Below, piece by piece: positions 8,441 to 16,570 of a DNA stretch of 53,855 nucleotides. The position numbers and the translations under genes were made by a program. Location of the stretch: assembly GCA_022450865.1 (NCBI GenBank), contig JAKUOQ010000006.1:1-53855 (forward strand). Reading direction: 5' to 3'. The notes beneath the pieces are model-generated. The model was given only the letters and a program-made list of their open reading frames with translations. It was not told where the DNA came from and searched no databases. The stretch is from Nitrospinales bacterium. Its GTDB lineage: Bacteria; Nitrospinota; Nitrospinia; Nitrospinales; VA-1. The stretch's first letter is position 1; each line of letters begins with the position of its first letter.

Positions 8441-8941
8441 ATGAAATTGCACTGGATGCTGTTTTGGCTAGCGGCTTTTATTTCGATATCGATTTTAGTT
8501 TCAAGCGAAGTTTTGGCATCGGATCAAGGTGGTGCCTTTAAAAAGGCCGAAAGCGCATCGGAAATCCCTAAGGAACCGGGTTGGAAAAGCCCTTCCTATC
8601 GAGGTTGGGAGTCATTGAGTGTTCCAGGTTTGGTTGCGACTTATTATGATTTGGACTTGGACCGTGAACTGGATTATATGGTAATCCGCAAAGTGATTCG
8701 AAAGGGCTCTGCGGATGAAACAACGATTGAAAAAGCTATCGAAATCGCCAAGTTTGACGATTTAAGCGTATTTTTTTCGCATCCGGTAGTATATTTTACA
8801 AACCGCAATCCACTTTTTTATTGTTTAGGGGTGGATTATAGACGCAATTGCCGAGATATCTGGGTTGATATTGCGGAAGACGGGTTAAACGGCAATGAAG
8901 AACGTTATAGTTTATCAACACCGAGCCTTGGGGTTCGTTAG
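8441..8941 (+). CDS. Secreted protein of unknown function
   Basis: A 166-residue protein with a signal peptide (residues 1-27, cut after SSEVLA). The mature part has no recognised domain; it contains two Cys (CLGVDYRRNC) seven residues apart that could form a disulfide in the periplasm. Its last 47 bases overlap the start of the NxrC-like cytochrome gene in another frame, which suggests co-translation and a related task. I do not recognise the family. Confidence 0.65.
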   Translation: MKLHWMLFWLAAFISISILVSSEVLASDQGGAFKKAESASEIPKEPGWKSPSYRGWESLSVPGLVATYYDLDLDRELDYMVIRKVIRKGSADETTIEKAIEIAKFDDLSVFFSHPVVYFTNRNPLFYCLGVDYRRNCRDIWVDIAEDGLNGNEERYSLSTPSLGVR

Positions 8942-10493
8942 CAAGACAAAGCGCATTTTTTTCTTTTTGGTTTTGATGGCTTTTGTATTTGGGCCACTTC
9001 CTGTTTATTCCCATTCAAAACATGGTAGTAACCCCGGGAATTCTCCTAAAAACAAAAAGGATTTGCTGCGTCTGGGTTCCACCGTTTACAAACATATGTG
9101 CGTGCATTGTCACGGACAGGATGGAAACGGTGGTGGTAAGGCTATCGCTTATCTATATCCGTGGCCAAGAGATTTTAGGAAAGGCGTGTTCAAGTACCGA
9201 ACCACCCCTTTCGGTTCGCTTCCGCAGGATAAGGATATTTATCGAACTATTAGCCGCGGGATACCCGGAACTTCAATGCCTGCGTGGGGTGGGGCTTTGT
9301 CGAAAGATGAAACCCTGGGAGTTGTAGAATATATCAAATCGTTTTCAAAACGTTTTGAAAAGGAAAAACCTAAGGAAGCCATAGTCATTGGTGATGTGCC
9401 TGCAACGGATGCGCAGTCGATTAAAAGTGGGCAAGACATTTATCAGGAAATGCGTTGCTCGCGTTGTCATGGTACAGACTTGAAGGGGGATGGACCGATT
9501 GCGGATGAGCTCTATGACATATGGGATCATCGGGTATTTATTTATGATCTGACAGACCCTAATACTTTTAAGTTTGGTTTTGATAAAAAAGATTTGTTTA
9601 TGATTCTGACAACGGGGATTGATGGAACTCCCATGAAGTCATACAATCACCTAAATGATAAAGAAAGGTGGGATCTAGCTTCATTTATCGAATCAAAAAT
9701 TAACAAGAAGTTATATAAACCAGCTGAATATGAGATCGATCTAAAAACGCATGTCATAAATGAAGAGATTGATATGGATCCGAATAATTCTTTGTGGGAT
9801 TCAATTTCAGTACAGAATATACATACGATCCCACTCAATGCCCGTAGAGATCCGATTGATCAAATTCAGTTTCAGTCTGTGATGAATGATGAGGTCATTG
9901 CATTTAGGTTGGAATGGGAAGATCCGGTACCAAATCGTACTGCCAGCCGACACCAGGATTTTAAAGATGCTATTGGTATGGAGTTTGCCCTGGGAGATGT
10001 GTTATTGCATAAACACGGTCATAATGAGCCGTTCTTTGGTATGGGTAACCGCCATAAGGTAGTGAATATCTGGCAATGGCGGGCAGACTGGCAAACAGAG
10101 ATAGAAACCAAAGAAAAACTGGAATATGCCACCCAGGGGATGGGGATGGATTTGGATACTATGATCTTTGGGGGTGAGGTCAACCCGGTGGATTCGCTAA
10201 ATCCATTCAGAGAGGTCCCAGTTGAAGAATTGAATGCAGAGGGTTTCGGGACTCTGACACCTCAGCCGCAGACAAAACAGAATGTTCTTGGAAAAGGTGT
10301 TTGGAAAGATGGCAAATGGAGTGTAGTATTTTCCCGTACCCTGGATACAATCAATAAATGGGATATCCATTTTCAGCGGAAAATTCCAGTATTAGTCGCA
10401 TTTGCGGTTTGGGATGGGAAGCATCAGGATCGAAATGGACGCAAGGTCATCTCAATGTGGCAACGCTTGAAGGTTCCGCTGTCTCCGAATTGA
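8895..10493 (+). CDS. Di-haem cytochrome c with ethylbenzene-dehydrogenase/NxrC-like C-terminal domain
   Basis: A 532-residue secreted cytochrome. After a signal peptide (about 1-39, ending VYS) come two class I cytochrome c domains: CVHCH at 69-73 with Met128 (GTSMPAWG), and CSRCH at 188-192 with Met247 (GTPMKSY). Residues about 280-530 match the pattern of the EB_dh haem-b domain found in gamma subunits of type II DMSO-reductase-family enzymes (EbdC, ClrC, NxrC). The fused form is typical of candidate NxrC subunits of Nitrospira and Nitrospina. It would move electrons between a periplasmic molybdoenzyme and the respiratory chain. The matching alpha and beta subunits are not in this window. 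The start ATG at 8895 has a weak ribosome site and overlaps the preceding gene; a nearer TTG at 8928 is possible. Confidence 0.85.
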   Translation: MKNVIVYQHRALGFVSKTKRIFFFLVLMAFVFGPLPVYSHSKHGSNPGNSPKNKKDLLRLGSTVYKHMCVHCHGQDGNGGGKAIAYLYPWPRDFRKGVFKYRTTPFGSLPQDKDIYRTISRGIPGTSMPAWGGALSKDETLGVVEYIKSFSKRFEKEKPKEAIVIGDVPATDAQSIKSGQDIYQEMRCSRCHGTDLKGDGPIADELYDIWDHRVFIYDLTDPNTFKFGFDKKDLFMILTTGIDGTPMKSYNHLNDKERWDLASFIESKINKKLYKPAEYEIDLKTHVINEEIDMDPNNSLWDSISVQNIHTIPLNARRDPIDQIQFQSVMNDEVIAFRLEWEDPVPNRTASRHQDFKDAIGMEFALGDVLLHKHGHNEPFFGMGNRHKVVNIWQWRADWQTEIETKEKLEYATQGMGMDLDTMIFGGEVNPVDSLNPFREVPVEELNAEGFGTLTPQPQTKQNVLGKGVWKDGKWSVVFSRTLDTINKWDIHFQRKIPVLVAFAVWDGKHQDRNGRKVISMWQRLKVPLSPN

Positions 10494-10549
10494 ATGCCTA
10501 ACGGGGAGAGAAGACTTTGGTGAGTTGTTATCATTACTTATGACTCGCT

Positions 10550-10577
10550 TTGACTTTTAAGGTAGTAAATTGATAGT
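10550..10577 (+). promoter_or_regulatory. Possible promoter of the acidic NHL gene
   Basis: TTGACT (10550-10555), 16-base spacer, GATAGT (10572-10577). The match is moderate, in the only intergenic space in front of the NHL gene. Confidence 0.3.
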
Positions 10578-10644
10578 CCTCTGCCGAGGAGAGGTTAATT
10601 TTTTTTCGGATAATTAGTTTTAAAATAACTTGGAGAACGGTTTC

Positions 10645-12237
10645 ATGTCAGAAGAAGAAGAGCTGGAGGAGACAGAATCAGAAGACTCACTAACCGTGTC
10701 TGAAGATGATGAGCTAGAGTTAGATGAAATGGATGAGGAGGAAGAAGAGGAAGTTCCTGAGGAAGTTAAGGAGGTTGGTGCGTGTTTAGTCATCGGACAG
10801 GGTGATTTTTCTATGACGCAATCTAACAGGGGCGCCGATGATCCAGGTGACAATACTTTAAGTGAACCTCAGTATGTGGAAAAATTTGGAGACATGCTGT
10901 TTGTATCCGATCGTGGAAACCATCGGGTTGTTATATGGGAACAGTTTCCGGAAGAAAATGGCGAGCCGTGCTCGCTAGTCTTAGGCCAGGAAGATTTTGC
11001 AGATTGTCTGGAAAATCGTGGAATGACCACGACCTTGGATGAAATGACTTCAGGTCTGGGTGATGAATCCTTGGATGGATTCACCATAAGTAAAGCAGAG
11101 GAAGATACAATTTCTCAACCTGCCGGCCTTCAGGTGATTGATGGCAAACTCTATGTTGTTGATAGCGGTAACCATCGTGTTGTTCGTTGGTCAGGCATCC
11201 CCTCGGAAGACGGTGAAGCTCCTAGTTTAGTATTAGGACAAGATAATTTGGATGATAACGAAGCCAACCGACGTGGTTTTGTTGGGTCAGGTTCATTATT
11301 TTTCCCAATGGGTATTCATACAAGTGATGACCAACATATTTTTGTTGCTGATAAAGATAATCATCGTGTGCTTTTGTGGAATAAAATTCCTTTTAGCGAT
11401 GGCTGGAATGCAGATGTATCTATAGGGCAACGGGGTATGGATGAACGGTGGCCCAATCAAGGCGAGTTTGATAACGTGGGTGCCGACACTCTTAGTTTCC
11501 CTACAGGCGTTTTCTTCGATATTGAAAGTGAAAAAGTTTTTGTAGTTGATCAGGGTAATCACAGAGTATTAATCTGGAATAAACTTCCCCGCGAAACAGG
11601 CGTGGCTGCAGATGTGGTGGTCGGGCAAAAAGATTTCTTAAGTAGAGATCCAAATTCTGGGAAAGGTGCAAAACGCGCTTGTCAGGAAGGTTTGTATTTC
11701 CCTACTGATGTGGTGGTCGGCGAAATGGGGATGTTCGTTTCTGATACGGGTAACAACCGTGTTTTATATTGGAAAGAAGTGCCAACTGAAAACGGTCAGC
11801 TCCCTGATTTAGTGATCGGACAAACCAGCTTTAACGATAATAAGGCAAACCGTGGCGTGGAAGGCGAAGCAACGGCTAGTACTTTGGACGATCCTTTTGG
11901 GTTGTTGTTGATCGAGGAAGAGGAAGAAGAAGAAGGTCTTCGCGAAATTCCAATGCCGGATGATGACGAAGAGGACGAAACCTCTTTGGCTACTGTTGCA
12001 GAGGGAGAGGAAGAGGAGCCTCAGCCAAATTTTAAATTATTCATTGCAGACCGAGGAAATTCTCGTGTCATGGTCTGGGATCAATTGCCTTATCCGAAAG
12101 AAGAAGACAAGGCTGATGAAGAATTTGAGGAGCTTGTTGTTGACGATGAAAACTTATTGATCGGTGATGATGATGAGGATGACTTCCTTGACGATGAGGA
12201 GGACGAAGTCCCTCCGGGAGAACTTCCTTCTGTCTGA
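10645..12237 (+). CDS. Acidic NHL-repeat beta-propeller protein
   Basis: A 530-residue protein with no signal peptide. Residues 1-45 are almost all Glu/Asp/Ser. Six NHL-type blades follow, each marked by a Asp-x-Gly-Asn-His-Arg-Val core (DRGNHRVVIWEQ, DSGNHRVVRWSG, DKDNHRVLLWNK, DQGNHRVLIWNK, DTGNNRVLYWKE, DRGNSRVMVWDQ) and separated by a LVLGQ-type strand. A Glu/Asp-rich insert splits the fifth and sixth blades and another acidic tail ends the protein. Such propellers bind proteins, RNA or peptides. ATG 10645 with TTGGAG at 10630-10635 is preferred over an in-frame TTG at 10630. The acidic leader recurs on proteins of other folds in this window. Confidence 0.85.
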   Translation: MSEEEELEETESEDSLTVSEDDELELDEMDEEEEEEVPEEVKEVGACLVIGQGDFSMTQSNRGADDPGDNTLSEPQYVEKFGDMLFVSDRGNHRVVIWEQFPEENGEPCSLVLGQEDFADCLENRGMTTTLDEMTSGLGDESLDGFTISKAEEDTISQPAGLQVIDGKLYVVDSGNHRVVRWSGIPSEDGEAPSLVLGQDNLDDNEANRRGFVGSGSLFFPMGIHTSDDQHIFVADKDNHRVLLWNKIPFSDGWNADVSIGQRGMDERWPNQGEFDNVGADTLSFPTGVFFDIESEKVFVVDQGNHRVLIWNKLPRETGVAADVVVGQKDFLSRDPNSGKGAKRACQEGLYFPTDVVVGEMGMFVSDTGNNRVLYWKEVPTENGQLPDLVIGQTSFNDNKANRGVEGEATASTLDDPFGLLLIEEEEEEEGLREIPMPDDDEEDETSLATVAEGEEEEPQPNFKLFIADRGNSRVMVWDQLPYPKEEDKADEEFEELVVDDENLLIGDDDEDDFLDDEEDEVPPGELPSV

Positions 12238-12284
12238 TAGTAGTTTTTCTTCTTAAAAAATTGTGAAACAAATAATAAAAGTCG

Positions 12285-12324
12285 ACGGCTTGTGCAGTTA
12301 CTGTGCAAGCCGTTTCTTTTTTTC
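12285..12324 (+). terminator. Rho-independent terminator after the acidic NHL gene
   Basis: ACGGCTTGTGCAG pairs with CTGTGCAAGCCGT (13 pairs including two G-T), a three-base loop TTA, then a T-rich run to 12323. The next gene begins only 15 bases further, so that gene may depend on read-through or on a promoter inside this stretch. Confidence 0.9.
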
Positions 12325-12338
12325 TTAGATATATTAAT

Positions 12339-12863
12339 ATGCAAAAAGTTGTTATCATCCAAGGCAGTCTAAATCCCAAATCCAAAACAGCGATTGTGGT
12401 ACAGGAAGCAGAAAAAATTTTGCATCGCTTCGATGGCATTGACTGCCAGATTCTAGACCTTAGATATTTTGAGATACAGTTTTGTGATGGTCGCAAATTA
12501 CAGGATTATGGCTCTGATACAAAGAAAGCCTATGAAATGATTCAGGAGTCAGACGCGTTGATTATTGGGATGCCTGTTTATTGCTATTCTGTTTCGGGTC
12601 CCTTAAAAAACCTTATAGATATTACTTCTTCGGCAATGGAAAACAAGGTAGCTGGTATTCTTTGTACCACGGGGAGTTCCATGTCTTATCTAGCTTCTGC
12701 GGATCTGGCAAAAATTCTTGCCTATGAATCTCAGGTGTTGTCTGTTCAGCCAGTGGTCTGCTCCAGTGATGAAGATTTTAAGGATGGAAAGTTAGAAAGC
12801 CAAAAAGTTCACGATAAACTTAATGCTATGATCGAGGTTCTTATCAGTCTTCTAAAAGTTTGA
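12339..12863 (+). CDS. NADPH-dependent FMN reductase-like flavodoxin-fold protein
   Basis: A 174-residue protein of the NAD(P)H-dependent FMN reductase/flavodoxin-like superfamily. The phosphate-binding loop is GSLNPKSKT near residue 8, and the flavin-contact segment GMPVYCYSVSGPLKNLIDI lies around residues 78-96, followed by GILCTTGSS. It is predicted to bind FMN and reduce flavin, quinone or azo compounds in the cytoplasm. ATG 12339 starts the first beta strand (MQKVVIIQG); an upstream in-frame GTG at 12303 falls within the terminator stem and is unlikely. No clear ribosome site precedes it, so initiation may be leaderless or weak. Confidence 0.8.
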   Translation: MQKVVIIQGSLNPKSKTAIVVQEAEKILHRFDGIDCQILDLRYFEIQFCDGRKLQDYGSDTKKAYEMIQESDALIIGMPVYCYSVSGPLKNLIDITSSAMENKVAGILCTTGSSMSYLASADLAKILAYESQVLSVQPVVCSSDEDFKDGKLESQKVHDKLNAMIEVLISLLKV

Positions 12864-12872
12864 AGGTCAGGA

Positions 12873-13886
12873 TTATTGACAGTAAGGAGGGATACCTTCT
12901 TCAACCTGAGTGCCTGCTTTTCCGGCTTTGATGTTTTCATGGTTTTTGCTGACTCCTGAAGCTAGCAACTTCATAGATGTATCCATCGTCTCCATGATTT
13001 GTTTTGGACTGTCTTTTAAGACGTTGCCAAATTTAGGTTGGCATTTCAGGTTTCCGACATCACAGCAGGGTGTCATCTCTCCATTTTGTTGAATCGTCAT
13101 AATATCAATTGACCCACGGGCCGCGGGGCAGCCAATTAAGTATTTGTCCCGGGGAAAAGGCAAGGAGGCCATAGCCCGAAAACCGTTTTTATCCACATCA
13201 AACGCAGGCAAAAGACTGATACCGAAAATAAAATCGGGTTGGCTAGCAAACGCTTCCGTGTCTCCCATATGAACGGTAAATAGTTTTTCATCGCAGTTCG
13301 GATGTTCACTCACCAGAACCGCCACTTTTTGAGCATAGGTCTGGAGCAATTCGGTAACATGCGTGATACCTTTATCCTTGAAAAAATTTAGTAGTAAGCC
13401 AATCTGGTTTTTTAAGTCAGGCAGGGATTCATACACCACATTTACTATCAGTTTGTTTTGCAGTTCCAACATTTTTTCCAGAAATAGTTTTTGTGAACTT
13501 TCCCATACGGTTGGATAAAGGGTGATATCAACCCTTGCATTCAATTTCATTATGTCAACCAGTCGTGACCAGCGTTTTGATTTTTCCGAAAGGATATCTA
13601 GATTTGTATGTAGGCAAACATGTGGAGTGATTGTTTGAAAAATTTTACAAATTTCTACAATATCCGGATTTTGCGATGCTTCTCCCCCTGTCAGGTTGAT
13701 TTCCTGTTGAGCAAGAGTATTTAGTACTTCTACGTTTTTTATTTTTTCGGCCATATTTCTCGCCTGATCTGTCGTCAGATGCCATTCGGAAACGGGATGT
13801 TCCATCAGTGGTTCATAAACGTGGCAGGAAATACATTCGTCACGGTTGTAGCGGTTACAACTGGTTTCGACAAATATGCTGAGCAC
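12873..13886 (-). CDS. Radical SAM protein with SPASM-like C-terminal cysteines
   Basis: A 337-residue radical SAM enzyme. The cluster motif near the N-terminus is C10-x7-C18-x2-C21 (ETSCNRYNRDECISCHV), a longer spacing than the common CX3CX2C. INLTGGEAS follows as the SAM-binding Gly motif. The C-terminal part holds GCPAARG, TPCCDVGNLKC and a final Cys close to the end, consistent with an auxiliary Fe-S cluster domain of SPASM or twitch type. The start is GTG 13886 with TGGAG upstream. It is the last gene of a four-gene minus-strand cassette with a methyltransferase, a TPR protein and a B12 radical SAM protein. The substrate is unknown. Confidence 0.8.
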   Translation of the reverse strand: MLSIFVETSCNRYNRDECISCHVYEPLMEHPVSEWHLTTDQARNMAEKIKNVEVLNTLAQQEINLTGGEASQNPDIVEICKIFQTITPHVCLHTNLDILSEKSKRWSRLVDIMKLNARVDITLYPTVWESSQKLFLEKMLELQNKLIVNVVYESLPDLKNQIGLLLNFFKDKGITHVTELLQTYAQKVAVLVSEHPNCDEKLFTVHMGDTEAFASQPDFIFGISLLPAFDVDKNGFRAMASLPFPRDKYLIGCPAARGSIDIMTIQQNGEMTPCCDVGNLKCQPKFGNVLKDSPKQIMETMDTSMKLLASGVSKNHENIKAGKAGTQVEEGIPPYCQ

Positions 13887-13945
13887 TAACAGACTCCATA
13901 AAGATTTAGTTCTTTTATATAGGCTATCAAATTTTACAAAGGATA

Positions 13946-15328
13946 TTAATCTTTGAATTGAATATGGATGAAGGAAACGGGTTGTGGGGGAGAGTGAAAG
14001 GCAGTTTCGATGTCCTTTTCCCGGTAACCCAGTTTTCTTAAAGGTTTCAGGGCTGCAAAAACTTCTTCTTTTGTAACATAGGCAACAGTATCGGGAACAC
14101 CACGGGCACTAAGGTTTTTAACGAGTTGTAAAATTTGTTTCCGTTGTTTTTTGGGGGTTCCTGGCATGGGCGGGTATTCAAGTTTTCCCGAGTAGGGACT
14201 GTGATATACCGCGTTTAAAGCCTGCAAGGTACGAAGCATTAAAATATCCCGATCCCAACCAGGCATATTCGCAACCTGAGGATGGTTTTGTACCAGGTCG
14301 ACAACCCCCGACACTTCTGCATCCAAACTACGTTTGACAAAATCGTTCTGATATTCTCTGTTTACTTCAGAAAAACCAATCTCACGTCCCACTTCCTGTA
14401 ATAAAGGAAAATTCACCATGAAAGTATATTGCCCGCCATATAAATTAAAATAAGGCCGCCCTTCTTGATTTAGGTCTTTGAGGTCGAGCATTCCATAATC
14501 GAATCCGGTATAGCCTAGGTTGTCTGGTGCGAGGAGTTCCCTTGCTTTTTTTAATGCAGCGAAAGCTCCTGTGTTGATGGGCATGGGTATTTCATCTTTG
14601 AGATTTTGGCTGTGCTTTTGTAGAGTATTTGAGAAAGGCCAATCGCTGAGTTCGACCCTTTGAAAATCTCGTTCCCAATAGATTGCTTCAAGAAACGAAG
14701 GCCGCTGGGCCAGCTCAAGAAGATCTTTGTTCTGAAACTGTTGTAGAAAGATTTTTTCGTTTATACCTGGGAAATCGGATGGGAGATACGGGCAAAGGTA
14801 TTCTTCGTAAAACTGGTTTTCCTTCTTAAGTAGAACTTTTGTAGCCAGATCATCCCATATTTCATTTGAGATTATTTTTGTCACGGATTTTGACCGGAAA
14901 CAGTCTAGATGTTCTGCGTGAATCTTGACTGTGGAAAACCTTCCTTCATGTTTCTGAAGGCGAGGATTCGCTCTTGCCCCTTTCAGAATTTCTTCGGACT
15001 CATCACAAAGAATGTAGTGGATGAATGGATAGACTTGTTGGTTGAAATCAATTTCTTGAAGGCGACTGAGGAAACAACCTGCAAGGTTTCCATTGCCTAC
15101 TCCCCATTCTTGGATGGTCCAAACTCGGCCTTCTGGTTTTTTTCCTACCGTATGCTTGAAGAAATCTTCAGCGAGGGCATGGGCCAACCGATGGTCGAGG
15201 CTAACATAGGTTTGGAAATGGTTATGAATTTCAGGCCCCTTGATCCCATAGAAAATGGAATTAACATGAGTCTGCCATTGGTCTGAGGGCTTGAATTCCC
15301 CAAGCGCAATCAGGTCGGGGGAGTGCAT
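13946..15328 (-). CDS. MidA-like (COG1565-type) SAM-dependent methyltransferase
   Basis: A 460-residue cytoplasmic protein. Residues 69-90 (TIQEWGVGNGNLAGCFLSRL) form the SAM-binding glycine motif, and the later ISNEIWDDLATKVL resembles the NE-x-x-DA motif of the MidA/NDUFAF7 family, which methylates arginine or small molecules. The N-terminal half fits that family; the C-terminal ~130 residues, rich in basic and proline residues, are an extension I do not recognise. It lies 19 bases downstream of the TPR gene and 59 bases upstream of the radical SAM gene, in a tight operon arrangement, which suggests it modifies the same product as the radical SAM enzymes. Confidence 0.7.
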   Translation of the reverse strand: MHSPDLIALGEFKPSDQWQTHVNSIFYGIKGPEIHNHFQTYVSLDHRLAHALAEDFFKHTVGKKPEGRVWTIQEWGVGNGNLAGCFLSRLQEIDFNQQVYPFIHYILCDESEEILKGARANPRLQKHEGRFSTVKIHAEHLDCFRSKSVTKIISNEIWDDLATKVLLKKENQFYEEYLCPYLPSDFPGINEKIFLQQFQNKDLLELAQRPSFLEAIYWERDFQRVELSDWPFSNTLQKHSQNLKDEIPMPINTGAFAALKKARELLAPDNLGYTGFDYGMLDLKDLNQEGRPYFNLYGGQYTFMVNFPLLQEVGREIGFSEVNREYQNDFVKRSLDAEVSGVVDLVQNHPQVANMPGWDRDILMLRTLQALNAVYHSPYSGKLEYPPMPGTPKKQRKQILQLVKNLSARGVPDTVAYVTKEEVFAALKPLRKLGYREKDIETAFHSPPQPVSFIHIQFKD

Positions 15329-15347
15329 TATGGAAGGTAGCCTAGAA

Positions 15348-16466
15348 TTATTCGCCGCCGCTTTCGCGTAAGGATTCCAACCCGGCAGAATCCTCTCTCA
15401 AGTCAGAACCGCTTGCCAATTTACTTGTCTGGGATACTCCACCCGGTATGTTGGAAGGATTGTCTCCCCCAGGCGCTTGTTGTAGTTCGGGTGCATTGAG
15501 GATGGCTTCATACTTACTGAAGGCATTTTGCGATTCCTCCATCAAGCCGACTTCTTTGTAGCAGGCATAAAGGTTCATCCATGCTCCTGCATCTTGGCTA
15601 TTTAGACTTACCGAAATTTTTAACTCTTTTATGGCTGTTTCAGGGCGTCCCATATTGGCGTAAAGGGTTCCCAGGTTCGTATGGGGTAAGGAGTAGTCTG
15701 GGGCTAATTCACTGGCTTTATTAAAGGCTGTGATGGCATCATCTACCATATTTTGAGCTGCATAGCAGCTGCCAAGATTACAATAAGCCTGCGTATCCTT
15801 TTCGTCTATTTCAACGACACATATAGCGGCGTCAATCGCTTCTTCGAAACGATCGGAGTTAAAATAAGCGTTAGATAACGCGGCTCGTAATTCTTTATTT
15901 TCGGGATCGAACATCAATACCTTTTTAAGTGCAACGATCTCTTTGTCGTATACCTTGAGCATGCCATACGCTGCAGCTAAGTTGGCATAGCCGGTGGTGT
16001 CAGTCGGGTCAATTTTAATTGCTTTTTCAAAAGCATCCGCTGCAGCCTCGTACATATCTCTAAGCAGATAAACACCGCCCAGATTGAATAAAATTTCAGG
16101 ATCATTGCGGTCCAATTCATGCGCACGATTGAGCTCTATTAAAGCTTCTTCATCGTGATTAAAAAGGACATATGCGGTACCCAATAGTTTATAAAGGCGT
16201 GGGTTTTTCGGGTCTTTATTTCGGATGAGTTTGAGTTGTTTGATAGCTTCTTCATAATTACAGCCATCAATTAAAAGAGTAGCCAGCTCTAATTGTAATT
16301 CCAGGTTGTCCGGGTCAGTTTTCAACTCTTTACGTACTTGACGGGATTTTTTACTGATAGCCATTTCCCGTTTGGTTTCTTCGGGATCACGGACGCCTAG
16401 CTCTTCAAAAATTTCTGGATCAATTTTCATTGTGATCCAATCTGTTGGTTTGCCGGCTTTAGCCAT
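15348..16466 (-). CDS. Tetratricopeptide-repeat protein
   Basis: A 372-residue soluble protein with about eight consecutive TPR motifs over residues 55-315 (for example LATLLIDGCNYEEAIKQL, LGGVYLLRDMYEAAADAF, LGTLYANMGRPETAIKEL). A short Ser/Gly-rich tail follows. No signal peptide is seen. TPR superhelices bind peptides and assemble complexes; in this cassette it could present a substrate to the two radical SAM enzymes and the methyltransferase (inference). The ATG start at 16466 has TTGGAG at a normal distance. Confidence 0.85.
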   Translation of the reverse strand: MAKAGKPTDWITMKIDPEIFEELGVRDPEETKREMAISKKSRQVRKELKTDPDNLELQLELATLLIDGCNYEEAIKQLKLIRNKDPKNPRLYKLLGTAYVLFNHDEEALIELNRAHELDRNDPEILFNLGGVYLLRDMYEAAADAFEKAIKIDPTDTTGYANLAAAYGMLKVYDKEIVALKKVLMFDPENKELRAALSNAYFNSDRFEEAIDAAICVVEIDEKDTQAYCNLGSCYAAQNMVDDAITAFNKASELAPDYSLPHTNLGTLYANMGRPETAIKELKISVSLNSQDAGAWMNLYACYKEVGLMEESQNAFSKYEAILNAPELQQAPGGDNPSNIPGGVSQTSKLASGSDLREDSAGLESLRESGGE

Positions 16467-16570
16467 AAAACACGCTCTCCAAATTTATTTAATTCAATTG
16501 TTTATAAAAGAAGTACTTAATTCTAGGCGATTGATACCCTGCTGTCAACTGGGGCGAAGACCATCTATTT

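Noticed and set aside
12090-12362. Ser-rich minus-strand frames opposite the acidic ends of the NHL gene (also 10620-10853)
   Set aside because: They are mirror images of GAA/GAT-rich acidic codons (poly-Ser on the other strand), not genes.
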